A stretch of DNA of 64,000 bases, from assembly GCA_910583675.1 (NCBI GenBank), contig CAJTYH010000011.1, forward strand, positions 1 to 64,000. Direction: 5' to 3'. The stretch comes from an uncultured Muribaculaceae bacterium (lineage in GTDB: Bacteria > Bacteroidota > Bacteroidia > Bacteroidales > Muribaculaceae). The notes below the pieces were generated by a model. It saw only the letters and a list, made by a program, of their open reading frames with translations, was not told the origin of the DNA and ran no database searches. Shown one piece after another: positions 42,175-51,152 of the stretch. Both the position numbers and the translations under genes were made by a program. Numbering within the stretch: the stretch's first letter is position 1; each line of letters starts with the position of its first letter.

Positions 42175-42202
42175 TCCCTCTCCTTTGACTGGTTTTTATA
42201 CG

Positions 42203-42238
42203 AACAGGGTCGCGCTATAATAACGGCGCGACCCTGTT
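42203..42238 (+). terminator. Intrinsic terminator after asnS (bidirectional)
   Basis: AACAGGGTCGCGC (42203-42215) pairs perfectly over 13 bp with GCGCGACCCTGTT (42226-42238), loop of 10 nt, followed by TTATTAT. It separates asnS from the convergent glycosidase gene ending at 42257. Confidence 0.85.
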
Positions 42239-42256
42239 TATTATGTGCCACGTCTG

Positions 42257-44587
42257 TTACTGTCTGGCAAGGCGACGGAGCACGATCTGGTCTACGAGGG
42301 CGTGGTTTACTTTGAGGTTCATGTTCTCGTTGACAGGTAGGAAATCAAGCGAGAGGTTGTGCTTGCCGGGGGTGAGGCGCACGTTGACGGTATTGCTCAT
42401 ACCCCAGTCGTTCCAGTTGCCGGTGCCACGTTGGGGCATTACGATGGTGCCGCCGTGGTGGCCGTCAACGGTCAGGGTGCGTATCGCGCAGCGGTTCTCG
42501 GTGTTCACAGGGCCGTTGCCGTTGGCATAGCGGACGCTGACGGAGTATAAGCCCTCCTCGGGTACGTTCACGGTTGCTGTCACAGTGTGGGCGGTGTGGT
42601 CTGTTTCCGCGAATCCGTCGCCACGATAGCCGGTTATGGGAGCTGAGGGGGTATGCAGGGCTTCTGTAGAGGCTATCTCGCGTCTTTCTCCCTTGAAATC
42701 GGCTCGTATCTCGGGAGCGTTGCTGCGAGGTTGTGAGGCGAACGACTGCACACCGTTGCCGTCGACCCCGATCACCTGGTATTCTCCGGGCACGGTTGCC
42801 GGGAAGGTGGTTTCAGTTGTCTGTGCCACCTCCTTGCCGTCGCGGAGCACGATGTAATGATGTATGTATTCAATGGGATTCCACTGCAGCATGTTGTTTG
42901 TGGGGGCGGCAGGATCGGTTACAGTCGGGTCGTGGCTTAGCCATGTGACCGGTGTAAGTGGTGCCTTCGCATTGGCCACCTCGTTTACGCGCATCGGGGC
43001 GATTGCGTTGTCGGCCATTGTGATGGCGATGTCGTTTACTCCCCTTATGTCGGCGGGAATGAACGGTGCATGTTCCTTGCCGTTGAGCCTGAAACCGGCT
43101 ATCCGGTTGCCGTAACCGCTTACGGATATGTTCAGGATCGCATCGCGGTAACGCAGCCCTTCAAGCGACCGGTCGCCGGCCAGGGCTTTTGGGACGAAAG
43201 GCTCGAAGCGTATGCCGTCCGTCTCGTAATGGATGCCGAACAGGAGGTTCATTGTCATGGTAAGGTTGCCGGAGAGGCACCAGAGCATGTTCGACGAATT
43301 GAGCTGCGTGCCTATGTCTCCGTTGTCAAGCACGAAGTTCTCCTTGTTGGTGGCAAAGAGAGCCGCAGGGCGGAATATGGAGCCGATGCCTTGCATCACA
43401 CCCTCCTCGTTGCCTGTCTTGGCATTGGCAAGCGTCCAGTACGCGGCCACCCAAGGCCAGAGGGCATTGTTGTGATACGGTGGCTGGTCTGCTATCTGGG
43501 GATAGAAGATGGCTGTGCCGAACGGTGTCGTGGGGTTGCTTTCGGTGATGGTGCGTGCACGCTCCGCAGGGGCTATCCCGTAAAGTATGGAAAGGGCTTC
43601 CCCGAGTGTCTCGGCGCGTGGATTGGCAATGAGATGGTCGCGTCCGTAAAGGTACATGGCGTAATATCCCTTGTCGTCCATCCACAGTTCGCGGTTTATG
43701 GCCTCGGTCAGTTTGTCTGCCCGTTCGTTGGCAATTTCGGCCTCTTTCTTGTTACCGAGTATCTTTGCAATTTCGGATAGTGTGCGCCATGCTTGTGCAT
43801 GCACCACCGATGTGCCCAACGCTTCGCTGCGGTATATGTCGGCGGTCTGCATCCATCTGGGGTAGCTTTGTTCGCGCCAGTCAATGAATGAGGTCTCGCC
43901 GCGCACAAGCCCTGTCTCCTTGTCGTAGATGCTCCGGTAGTCATCTTCCAGGGAGTTTTTTATGACGGGATAAATCTTCTTGAGCCACTTCTTGTCTCCT
44001 GTGGTCTTGTAGACTTCAAACGCGGCGATCCCCCAGATCTGCCGGTCGGAACTCACAGGCCATGCTCCTCCCGACCCGGTGTCCTGTATGATCCGTCCCG
44101 TGGGGGAGATCTTGTGTTCGAGTGAAATACGCGATACCTCCGGCTGCAGCGCAGCCATAGCGAGGATTATGGAGTAACTGACATCACGCGTCCACACTCC
44201 CGGCCATTCGCGGCCTGTGCGCAGTGTGCTGTCCGGCTCCACGGCGTTAACCATCTCGTCAAGCCCCATGTTGAAAATGGCGGTGTGGAGGGTGTTGCCG
44301 GTGGTGAGGCGCGGATAGGCGGAAATGTCGTTCTTGAGATTCCACTCCTTCTCTATCGGCATGAAATATCCGGGGACTCCAGAATAGTCCGATATGATGC
44401 GTGTGGGACTTTCGGCATATGCCTTGAAGTCTCCTTGGATAATACTGTCTCCCACCCAACTGTAAGCGGGTGTGGACACGATTACGGCATCCTTCTGTAC
44501 AGTAGCCGCAAAGCCGGTTGGTGCAAGAGCCGGCAAAAGTGCTATGGCGGCGGGAGCCGCATAGCGCTTGACAAATGTAGCAGACAT
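42257..44587 (-). CDS. Exported (alpha/alpha)6 six-hairpin glycosidase with C-terminal beta domains
   Basis: A 776-residue secreted protein: signal peptide about 1-28 (ending GFAA). The catalytic part (about 90-520) looks like a six-hairpin barrel of the GH15/GH63/GH37 type, with GVWTRDVSYSIILAM, FIDWREQSYPRWMQ and NNALWPWVAAYWTLA. A fibronectin-like segment (IEYIHHYIVLRDGKEV) and a C-terminal CBM6/35-like beta domain (EEGLYSVSVRYANGNG) follow. The exact GH family is not certain. It lies 44 nt downstream of the GH127 gene in the same direction, so both may act on arabinose-rich plant glycans. Confidence 0.75.
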   Translation of the reverse strand: MSATFVKRYAAPAAIALLPALAPTGFAATVQKDAVIVSTPAYSWVGDSIIQGDFKAYAESPTRIISDYSGVPGYFMPIEKEWNLKNDISAYPRLTTGNTLHTAIFNMGLDEMVNAVEPDSTLRTGREWPGVWTRDVSYSIILAMAALQPEVSRISLEHKISPTGRIIQDTGSGGAWPVSSDRQIWGIAAFEVYKTTGDKKWLKKIYPVIKNSLEDDYRSIYDKETGLVRGETSFIDWREQSYPRWMQTADIYRSEALGTSVVHAQAWRTLSEIAKILGNKKEAEIANERADKLTEAINRELWMDDKGYYAMYLYGRDHLIANPRAETLGEALSILYGIAPAERARTITESNPTTPFGTAIFYPQIADQPPYHNNALWPWVAAYWTLANAKTGNEEGVMQGIGSIFRPAALFATNKENFVLDNGDIGTQLNSSNMLWCLSGNLTMTMNLLFGIHYETDGIRFEPFVPKALAGDRSLEGLRYRDAILNISVSGYGNRIAGFRLNGKEHAPFIPADIRGVNDIAITMADNAIAPMRVNEVANAKAPLTPVTWLSHDPTVTDPAAPTNNMLQWNPIEYIHHYIVLRDGKEVAQTTETTFPATVPGEYQVIGVDGNGVQSFASQPRSNAPEIRADFKGERREIASTEALHTPSAPITGYRGDGFAETDHTAHTVTATVNVPEEGLYSVSVRYANGNGPVNTENRCAIRTLTVDGHHGGTIVMPQRGTGNWNDWGMSNTVNVRLTPGKHNLSLDFLPVNENMNLKVNHALVDQIVLRRLARQ

Positions 44588-44631
44588 GGCTTTAAATTAT
44601 TTTAGAATCACAAATCTTTCAAGAAAATGGC

Positions 44632-46719
44632 TTACCGCGTTGTGGGCAGCCAGACTTTGTATGGGGAACCTTTGGTGCGGTTGCCCAGCAGGTAGTATGG
44701 GATGGCACGGAATGGCTGGCTTTCCCTCTTTCCGTTGACGGCTATGCCGCTTACGGCGGGAGCATTGTCCAGTTTCGGCATGCTGACCGACAGGAGCAAC
44801 GACGACGATGTGTCTATGCTCAGGTTGTCCAGATCGTTGTTGTCAATGCTCTCAAGGCAGTATACCATCGGGCCGTATGCGATGGCCACTTGCCCGCTTA
44901 GGTCTTTCACCTCGGGATGGGCTGTGATGAAGCGTGGCTGCATGGGCAGTTCCAGGTTCACTACATCACCCTTTTTCCATTTGCGTTCGATCACGGCATA
45001 TCCGTCGGTCACGGTTGTATCTATCTTCTTGCCGTTCACGCTTATGCTGATAGGTGACGATGCCGTGGAGGTGTACAGCCCGTAGGGATTCTCCTGGGAT
45101 CTTGCCCATCCCGGTATGCGTAGCTTCAAGGCGAACTTGGATTTCTTCTCCGGATTGACTTCCAGTTTTACATCCCCCTTGAAAGGATACGAGGTGGTCT
45201 GTGTAAGTTTTACTTCTGTAGAACCTATTGGCATCATGGCGTTGCTTCCCGCATATAGGTTGACGTATATCTCGTCACCCCTGTGTGAGTAGATGTTCTC
45301 CGGCATTGCTCCCATGAATTTCAGGAACATCGGGGGGCAGCAGGGGCATCCATGCCATTCCCAGCGTGCATGGGAGGTGGAATTGAGCGGGTTCTGGTAT
45401 GTGTAGTTGTCACCTGCGAGCGAGATGCCGGTAAGTACGCCGTTGTAGAGCACGCGTTCATATTCGTCCATGTATTTCGCATCGCCTGTGAGCTGGTGCA
45501 TGTTGCCGCTGAAGAATCCCGATCCTACCGCAGCGCAAGTCTCAAGGTATGCGTCGGAGGGGAGGAAATAGTCGTCGCCGAATTTCTCGTCGAAGGATAT
45601 GGCACCTACACCGCCGGTCACATACATGCGTCGGCCGACCATGTTGTCCCAAAGCCGGGATGCGGCTTCCGTGTATTCCTTCCGGCCATCCTCCTTGGCC
45701 GCAGCTGCGACTCCGGTAAGGTAAAGCGTGGCACGCACTGCGTGTCCTTCTATGGTCTGTTGCTCTGTCAGGGGAATAGAATCCTGTGCGTAGGGGCCGA
45801 ATGTCGGGCGGGAATGATTGCCGTATTTGCCGGTGTCGGCATACTTGTTGTCCCTTATCCAGCGTTCCGCATTTTCATTGCCCCACCCTCCCCAGTTGGG
45901 CAACCCGCAGTGGTGGCCGCGCTGGTCGATCCAGAATTCGGCAAGCGCAAGGTAGTTGTCGGCGTTGACCGGTGCGTCGATCTTGCTTGCGAGGCCGGGA
46001 TTGGAGTCATACAGGCGGTAAAGTTTTACAAGCGCCTCTTCCGGGCCTGAATGCGCCGGTACGAGGTTGCGTTTTGGCTCAGGCCCCATGTAGTCATACA
46101 TGAGGTTGGCCATCTTCGTCGCCACTTCCAGCAGCTTGGTCTCTCCAGTGGCTTTGTAATAGTGCACCCCCGCCTCAATGAGCATGCCGGCGTTGTACAC
46201 GTCGTGCATCCATCTTAGCAGGCCGCCGTTTTCGCCCCAGCGGTGATTGTTTTCCATGAGTTGCGTGTATGTGTTTATGAAGCCGGTAGGCTCGGTGGCC
46301 TGGGCTGCGGCTATCAGTTCCACAATGCTGTCCACGCGTGTCTTCAGGGCGTTGTCGGGGTGCGTGGCCAGCAGGTCGGCTATGCCGCGTATGCTTTCGT
46401 AGATGAGGCCGTCGAACCATGGCAGGTTCACATGGTTGTGGGTGTCGCGATCCCCTTTCGCCACGTTCCTGAAATTGTCAAGCGTGTTGTTGCGCGCATC
46501 GGGGTTGTTGTCCTTTATATGCCGTCCCTCGAACTTGTCAAGCACATCGTTGGCAGTGGTGGTGCTCCATTGCTGCAGTTTGGGTGCCCAGAATGCATCT
46601 GTGATCTCTACCGATGTCAGTGCGGCGGGTTCCAGGGTCTGGTTCTTGGTGTTTCCGGCAGCATTGGCGCATATGGCACTCATTGCGATGCCGAGTGTGA
46701 TGATGCCTGTCTTTTTCAT
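44632..46719 (-). CDS. GH127 family beta-L-arabinofuranosidase-like protein
   Basis: A 695-residue exported hydrolase; signal peptide MKKTGIITLGIAMSAICANA. The Zn-thiolate active site of GH127 (in HypBA1: Glu338, Cys340, Cys417, Cys418) is matched by E393-T-C395 and the C458-P-C460-C461 cluster, and the flanking ARWEWHG and PPMFLKF are family-typical. Such enzymes release beta-L-arabinofuranose from hydroxyproline-linked or pectic arabinan. The ATG at 46719 lies 23 nt after dnaX; a longer frame up to 46830 would overlap dnaX and lacks the signal at its start. The next gene encodes another glycosidase. Confidence 0.9.
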   Translation of the reverse strand: MKKTGIITLGIAMSAICANAAGNTKNQTLEPAALTSVEITDAFWAPKLQQWSTTTANDVLDKFEGRHIKDNNPDARNNTLDNFRNVAKGDRDTHNHVNLPWFDGLIYESIRGIADLLATHPDNALKTRVDSIVELIAAAQATEPTGFINTYTQLMENNHRWGENGGLLRWMHDVYNAGMLIEAGVHYYKATGETKLLEVATKMANLMYDYMGPEPKRNLVPAHSGPEEALVKLYRLYDSNPGLASKIDAPVNADNYLALAEFWIDQRGHHCGLPNWGGWGNENAERWIRDNKYADTGKYGNHSRPTFGPYAQDSIPLTEQQTIEGHAVRATLYLTGVAAAAKEDGRKEYTEAASRLWDNMVGRRMYVTGGVGAISFDEKFGDDYFLPSDAYLETCAAVGSGFFSGNMHQLTGDAKYMDEYERVLYNGVLTGISLAGDNYTYQNPLNSTSHARWEWHGCPCCPPMFLKFMGAMPENIYSHRGDEIYVNLYAGSNAMMPIGSTEVKLTQTTSYPFKGDVKLEVNPEKKSKFALKLRIPGWARSQENPYGLYTSTASSPISISVNGKKIDTTVTDGYAVIERKWKKGDVVNLELPMQPRFITAHPEVKDLSGQVAIAYGPMVYCLESIDNNDLDNLSIDTSSSLLLSVSMPKLDNAPAVSGIAVNGKRESQPFRAIPYYLLGNRTKGSPYKVWLPTTR

Positions 46720-46742
46720 GGATGATGTCTGTTGAATAGTGG

Positions 46743-48572
46743 TTACAATGTGAATTTGAATGCGCTTATCAGTTCGGCAACCTGGGGTGAATGCTCCACG
46801 AGGTGGGCGAGCACGTCGCGGTCGTTCCATGCCGTGGGTGATATGGCACTTTCGTCGTAGTTGAAACGGAGATCAAGGTAGTCGTTTGAGAGCGCGTCGC
46901 GCAGGAATTTCAAAAGGCGGGGTTTTACTTCGTTCAGAAGTTCCACCTGTCCGATGTTCACTACCGTTACAAGGTATGTCTCACGGTTTTCCCCATCCAT
47001 ATGCGCAGGGGAGTGCGCGCGCATCGTGTTTACGAGGATGTGTTCCTTGGGATGCGCGGCTATGAATGCCCTCCATTGTTCCATCAGTTGTGCATCGGTA
47101 AATGGCTGTTGGCGCTTGGGGGCGTTGTTTGCAGGATTGGATGCCTCCTCTGTCTGTTTTTCCGCGAATACCGATGCGAGGCTGACATGGCCTCGTGTTC
47201 CGGCGGTGCGACGCACGGGTCGTTGCGCAGAAGCGGCAGGAGTTACCGGTGCTTCCGGTGCTGCGGCAGGAGCGGCGCCCACAGGTGGCACTGTAGTTGC
47301 CGCCATAGGCTTCTGGAGAGGAACATTGGACTGATTCTGTGCCGGGTGAGCCGTGGTTGCAGTTCCGGTTGGCATTGCGGCTGGCTGTGGCGTGGCGGGT
47401 GTCTGGCTATAAGCCGGATTTACCTCTATCTTCTGTATTTTCCGCCCCTCTCCGTCGCCACTAAAGATGGGGGAGGGGCCGTTTAGTTGGCACAGTCTTA
47501 TGAGCAGCAGCTCGACGAGGAAGGTCTTGTCCGATGCCTGGCGGTATGCGAGGTCGGCCTCGTTGCACAGGCTCATGGATGCATAGAAGAATTCCGGTGT
47601 CAGCTCTGCGGCCTGGGCTGCCATCTGTTGTTTTACGGCCTCGTCGGCATCAAGCAGAGACAATGTGCGTGGGTCGCGGGCTACCATGAGGTTGCGGAGA
47701 TATTGCGCAAGTCCGTTGATGAAGAAATGCGAGTCGAATCCGTGTTCGCGTACCTCCTTGTATGTCATAAGCGCCTCGGCCACGTCGGCTTTCCGGAAGG
47801 CATCATACAGTCGCGAGAAATAGCGCTCGTCGAGCACATTGAGGTTTTCGATGGTCGACTGGTAGGTGATGTTGCCGCGCGAGGATGCTGCCACCTGGTC
47901 GAATATGGAAAGTGCGTCGCGCATGGCGCCGTCGGCTTTCTGGGCTATCACGTTGAGTGCCGCCCGTTCGGTGGTATATCCCTCCTGTGAGGCCACATGC
48001 TCCAGATGGTCGGCAATGTCCCCCACTGTTATGCGGTGGAAGTCGTAGATCTGGCAGCGGGAGAGTATTGTCGGTATTATCTTGTGCTTTTCGGTTGTGG
48101 CAAGGATGAATACGACATACGACGGCGGTTCCTCAAGGGTCTTGAGGAAAGCGTTGAAGGCCGCTTGCGAGAGCATGTGCACCTCATCTATGATGAACAC
48201 GCGGTAGCGTCCCTCTGTGGGGGGTACCATTACCTGATCCACGAGGTCGCGGATGTCGCTCACGCTGTTGCGGGAGGCGGCGTCGAGTTCGAGAATGTTC
48301 AGTGAGCGGTTCTCGTTGAACTGCCGGCAGGAGTGGCACTCGTTGCAGGGATCACCCTCGGAGGTGGGATGTTCGCAGTTGATGCTTTTTGCGAATATGC
48401 GTGCCGTAGAGGTCTTGCCCACACCACGTGAACCGCAGAACAGGTATGCGTGTGCGAGCCTGTTGGTGGCCACGGCATTGCGCAGGGTGGAGCAGAGTGC
48501 TTTCTGTCCCACAACCGATGAGAAGGTAGTCGGGCGGTATTTTCGAGCCGATACTATATAGTTTTCTTCCAT
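46743..48572 (-). CDS. dnaX: DNA polymerase III subunit gamma/tau
   Basis: Clamp-loader ATPase of the replisome, 609 residues. N-terminus MEENYIVSARKYRPTTFSSVVGQ is the standard DnaX start; Walker A GSRGVGKTSTAR (about 45-56), zinc-binding Cys set (CEHPTSEGDPCNECHSC), Walker B VFIIDEVHML and sensor ILATTEKHKI follow. A Pro/Ala/Thr-rich linker (about 395-470) leads to a tau-like C-terminus. I saw no obvious slippery site for a gamma frameshift. Start codon 48572 lies only 5 nt after the -7 box, so the mRNA may be nearly leaderless. Two glycosidase genes follow in the same direction. Confidence 0.95.
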   Translation of the reverse strand: MEENYIVSARKYRPTTFSSVVGQKALCSTLRNAVATNRLAHAYLFCGSRGVGKTSTARIFAKSINCEHPTSEGDPCNECHSCRQFNENRSLNILELDAASRNSVSDIRDLVDQVMVPPTEGRYRVFIIDEVHMLSQAAFNAFLKTLEEPPSYVVFILATTEKHKIIPTILSRCQIYDFHRITVGDIADHLEHVASQEGYTTERAALNVIAQKADGAMRDALSIFDQVAASSRGNITYQSTIENLNVLDERYFSRLYDAFRKADVAEALMTYKEVREHGFDSHFFINGLAQYLRNLMVARDPRTLSLLDADEAVKQQMAAQAAELTPEFFYASMSLCNEADLAYRQASDKTFLVELLLIRLCQLNGPSPIFSGDGEGRKIQKIEVNPAYSQTPATPQPAAMPTGTATTAHPAQNQSNVPLQKPMAATTVPPVGAAPAAAPEAPVTPAASAQRPVRRTAGTRGHVSLASVFAEKQTEEASNPANNAPKRQQPFTDAQLMEQWRAFIAAHPKEHILVNTMRAHSPAHMDGENRETYLVTVVNIGQVELLNEVKPRLLKFLRDALSNDYLDLRFNYDESAISPTAWNDRDVLAHLVEHSPQVAELISAFKFTL

Positions 48573-48577
48573 TTCTA

Positions 48578-48609
48578 CAAAGTTAATGGTTTTCCCCGAA
48601 ATAGCGCAA
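48578..48609 (-). promoter_or_regulatory. dnaX promoter abutting the start codon
   Basis: Minus strand TAACTTTG (48585-48578), with TTGC (48609-48606) as a partial -33 box at 20 nt. Given the usual start site a few nt beyond the -7 box, transcription would begin within about 0-3 nt of the dnaX ATG. Confidence 0.6.
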
Positions 48610-48851
48610 GTTATGAGCCGATTGCACACTGTTAAAATGCCTAAAGATTTGGATATTTGAAAGATAAACGGTTTTTAACATTAATTTGCGTGTGGTGTGC
48701 AAATGATTAAATAATGTCGCAGATTTGGCAGGTGCAAAATCTTTTGTTAAATTTCGGATGTTTTTCAATAAGAGTTTCTAAAACTACAGGTACAAACAGG
48801 GATGTAATCCGGCTTCTGCAACCGGATTCGGACACTTTAATGCAATTGATA

Positions 48852-50585
48852 ATGGTAGAAAGATTTCTTGAACATACGGATTTCAACGGATATGAGGATC
48901 TTGTAAGGAATTTCAAGGTAAAGGTTCCTGATAATTTCAATTTCGCTTACGATATAGTCGACGCATGGGCTGAGGATGAGCCTGGGCGTGAGGCGCTCCT
49001 GTGGACTGACGAGCATGGCCGGGAGCGCCGGTTCACGTTCGGCCGGATGAAGGAAATGACTGACCGCACCGCCGCCTTTTTCCAGTCACTCGGGATAGGG
49101 AAGGGGGATAGGGTGATGCTGATGCTCAAACGCCACTATCAGTTCTGGTTCTCCATAGTGGCGCTTCATAAACTGGGAGCGGTAGCTATCCCCGCCACAC
49201 ATCTTTTGACAGAGGAGGATATAGAATATCGTTGTGAAAAGGCGCATATAAAGGCCATAGTCGCTGCCGGTGATCCGATCATCATCGGCCATGTGGAGAA
49301 GGCTCGTCCTCATTGTCCTACCCTTGAATGGCTGATTTCCACAGGGCCTGATGTGCCGGCGGACGGATGGCTTGACTTCGATGCCGGGGTAGAGGCGGCT
49401 CCCGGGTTCGTGCGGCCTGAGCATCCCAATGACAATTCTGATGTGATGCTACTGTATTTCACTTCCGGCACTTCCGGCGAGCCTAAGATGGTAGCCCATG
49501 ACTTCACATATCCTCTCGGACACATCGCCACTGCTTATTGTTGGCATAACCTTCGTAAGGGTGACTTGCATCTGACTCTTGCTGATACCGGTTGGGGGAA
49601 AGCGGTATGGGGCAAACTGTATGGCCAGTGGATAGTGGGAGCAGATGTCTTTGTCTACGATTTTGACAAGTTCGTTCCTGCTGATCTGCTCCGCATGATG
49701 GAGAAATACCGCATCAATTCGTTCTGTGCGCCTCCCACGGTATTCAGGTTCCTTATCCGCGAAGATGTATCGAAGTATGACCTGAGCGCACTCAAATATT
49801 GCACGATAGCGGGTGAAGCCTTGAACCCGAGCGTGTTCGAGAGATGGAAGGAGCTTACTGGCATTTCGCTCATGGAGGGATTCGGCCAGACGGAGACCAC
49901 CCTTACAGTGGGCAATTTTCCCGGCATGATCCCCAAGCCCGGTTCCATGGGGAAGCCGAACCCGCAGTATGACATCTACATCGCACGGCATGACGGCACT
50001 CCGGCTCCGGCGGGTGAACAGGGGGAGATCGTGATCTCCGTACCGGATGGAAAAGGGAAGCCGCTCGGGCTTTTCAAGGAATATCTTGATGATCCCGAAC
50101 TGACGCGCTTCGCATGGCACGACGGTCTTTACCATACCGGAGATGTGGCATGGCGCGACGAAGACGGGTATTTCTGGTTCGTAGGCCGCAAGGACGATGT
50201 TATAAAATCCTCAGGATACCGCATAGGGCCGTTTGAGGTAGAGAGCGCCTGTCTTACCCATCCTGCGGTCGTGGAATGTGCCATAACAGCCGTTCCCGAC
50301 GAGGTGCGCGGCCAGATCGTCAAGGCCACCATAGTGCTTGCCAGGGATTATGTTAAGAAAGCTGGCCCGGAGTTGATAAAGGAGATACAGAATCATGTGA
50401 AGCGTGTGACAGCCCCCTATAAATATCCACGTGTAGTGGAATTCGTAAGCGAGCTGCCAAAGACCATCTCCGGCAAGATACGCCGCGTGGCCATACGTGC
50501 GACTGATGCCATGAACCGTGCCACGGATTCCGTAAGGAAAGTTTCCGATGCCAAGCCGCGTCGCCTACGTCCGGGACATTGCTGA
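48852..50585 (+). CDS. Acyl-CoA synthetase (AMP-forming, medium-chain/acetyl type)
   Basis: Adenylate-forming enzyme of 577 residues activating a carboxylic acid to its CoA thioester. Motifs: P-loop-like YFTSGTSGEPKM, MEGFGQTETT, YHTGDVAWRDEDGYFWFVGR, KSSGYRIGPFEVES and the C-terminal catalytic Lys in KTISGKIRR. The N-terminal RFLEHTDFNGYEDL and overall form match ACSM-like medium-chain ligases common in Bacteroidota. ATG 48852 gives MVERFLEH; an in-frame frame reaching 48714 adds an AT-rich, atypical stretch. The AT-rich gap 48586-48851 contains no other gene I can support. Confidence 0.9.
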   Translation: MVERFLEHTDFNGYEDLVRNFKVKVPDNFNFAYDIVDAWAEDEPGREALLWTDEHGRERRFTFGRMKEMTDRTAAFFQSLGIGKGDRVMLMLKRHYQFWFSIVALHKLGAVAIPATHLLTEEDIEYRCEKAHIKAIVAAGDPIIIGHVEKARPHCPTLEWLISTGPDVPADGWLDFDAGVEAAPGFVRPEHPNDNSDVMLLYFTSGTSGEPKMVAHDFTYPLGHIATAYCWHNLRKGDLHLTLADTGWGKAVWGKLYGQWIVGADVFVYDFDKFVPADLLRMMEKYRINSFCAPPTVFRFLIREDVSKYDLSALKYCTIAGEALNPSVFERWKELTGISLMEGFGQTETTLTVGNFPGMIPKPGSMGKPNPQYDIYIARHDGTPAPAGEQGEIVISVPDGKGKPLGLFKEYLDDPELTRFAWHDGLYHTGDVAWRDEDGYFWFVGRKDDVIKSSGYRIGPFEVESACLTHPAVVECAITAVPDEVRGQIVKATIVLARDYVKKAGPELIKEIQNHVKRVTAPYKYPRVVEFVSELPKTISGKIRRVAIRATDAMNRATDSVRKVSDAKPRRLRPGHC

Positions 50586-50612
50586 TCCGGCTATTTTTCG
50601 TAATTTCGCTGC

Positions 50613-51152
50613 ATGGCAGCGAAGTGGCTACATTCTGTTTGGATTATCATGGCATTGATGTCGGCAGTGTTGCCGGCGGGATGCGTCACGGACAAGATTG
50701 ATGATGTCTGGTCTGTGGGCGTGGGTGAGCAATGCCCGGCATTCGAGGTGAGAATGCATGACGGAAGCCTGTTGTCTGACGGCATGCTGGAGGGAAAACG
50801 CTCGCTCATAGTGTTTTTTGACACAGGTTGTGGCGATTGCCGCAAGGAGCTGCCTGTGGTGCAGGAAGTCTATGATGCCGTAAAGGCCGGGGATGAGGAT
50901 GTGGAGGTCGTGTGCATATCCCGTGGGGAGGGTGAGGCGGTTGTCAGCGCCTATTGGCGCGATAATGGCTTGTCGCTTCCATATTCAGCCCAGTCGGATG
51001 CCACCGTTTACCATCGGTTTGCCTCTTCGGTCGTGCCACGCATATATGTCGTATCACCGACATTGACTATTACTGCTGCATTTTCCGATAATCCTCTTCC
51101 TGACCGGTCGGTGCTTCTGGCAGCATTGGGGATTAACGAGGTATCAGACTGA
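50613..51152 (+). CDS. Thioredoxin-like (TlpA/AhpC-TSA) lipoprotein
   Basis: A 179-residue thiol-disulfide protein with a signal and lipobox (LPAGC, Cys about 24), so periplasmic or outer-membrane. The redox motif is C-G-D-C in FDTGCGDCRKELPV (about 69-82), in the thioredoxin fold with IYVVSPTLTI later. Could reduce or shuffle disulfides of exported proteins. 27 nt downstream of the acyl-CoA synthetase gene; its 3' end overlaps the convergent glycosyltransferase gene by 9 nt. Confidence 0.85.
   Translation: MAAKWLHSVWIIMALMSAVLPAGCVTDKIDDVWSVGVGEQCPAFEVRMHDGSLLSDGMLEGKRSLIVFFDTGCGDCRKELPVVQEVYDAVKAGDEDVEVVCISRGEGEAVVSAYWRDNGLSLPYSAQSDATVYHRFASSVVPRIYVVSPTLTITAAFSDNPLPDRSVLLAALGINEVSD

Noticed and set aside
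46743..48572. Programmed frameshift producing a gamma form of DnaX
   Set aside because: I did not recognise an A-rich slippery heptamer with a following stop near the expected position.
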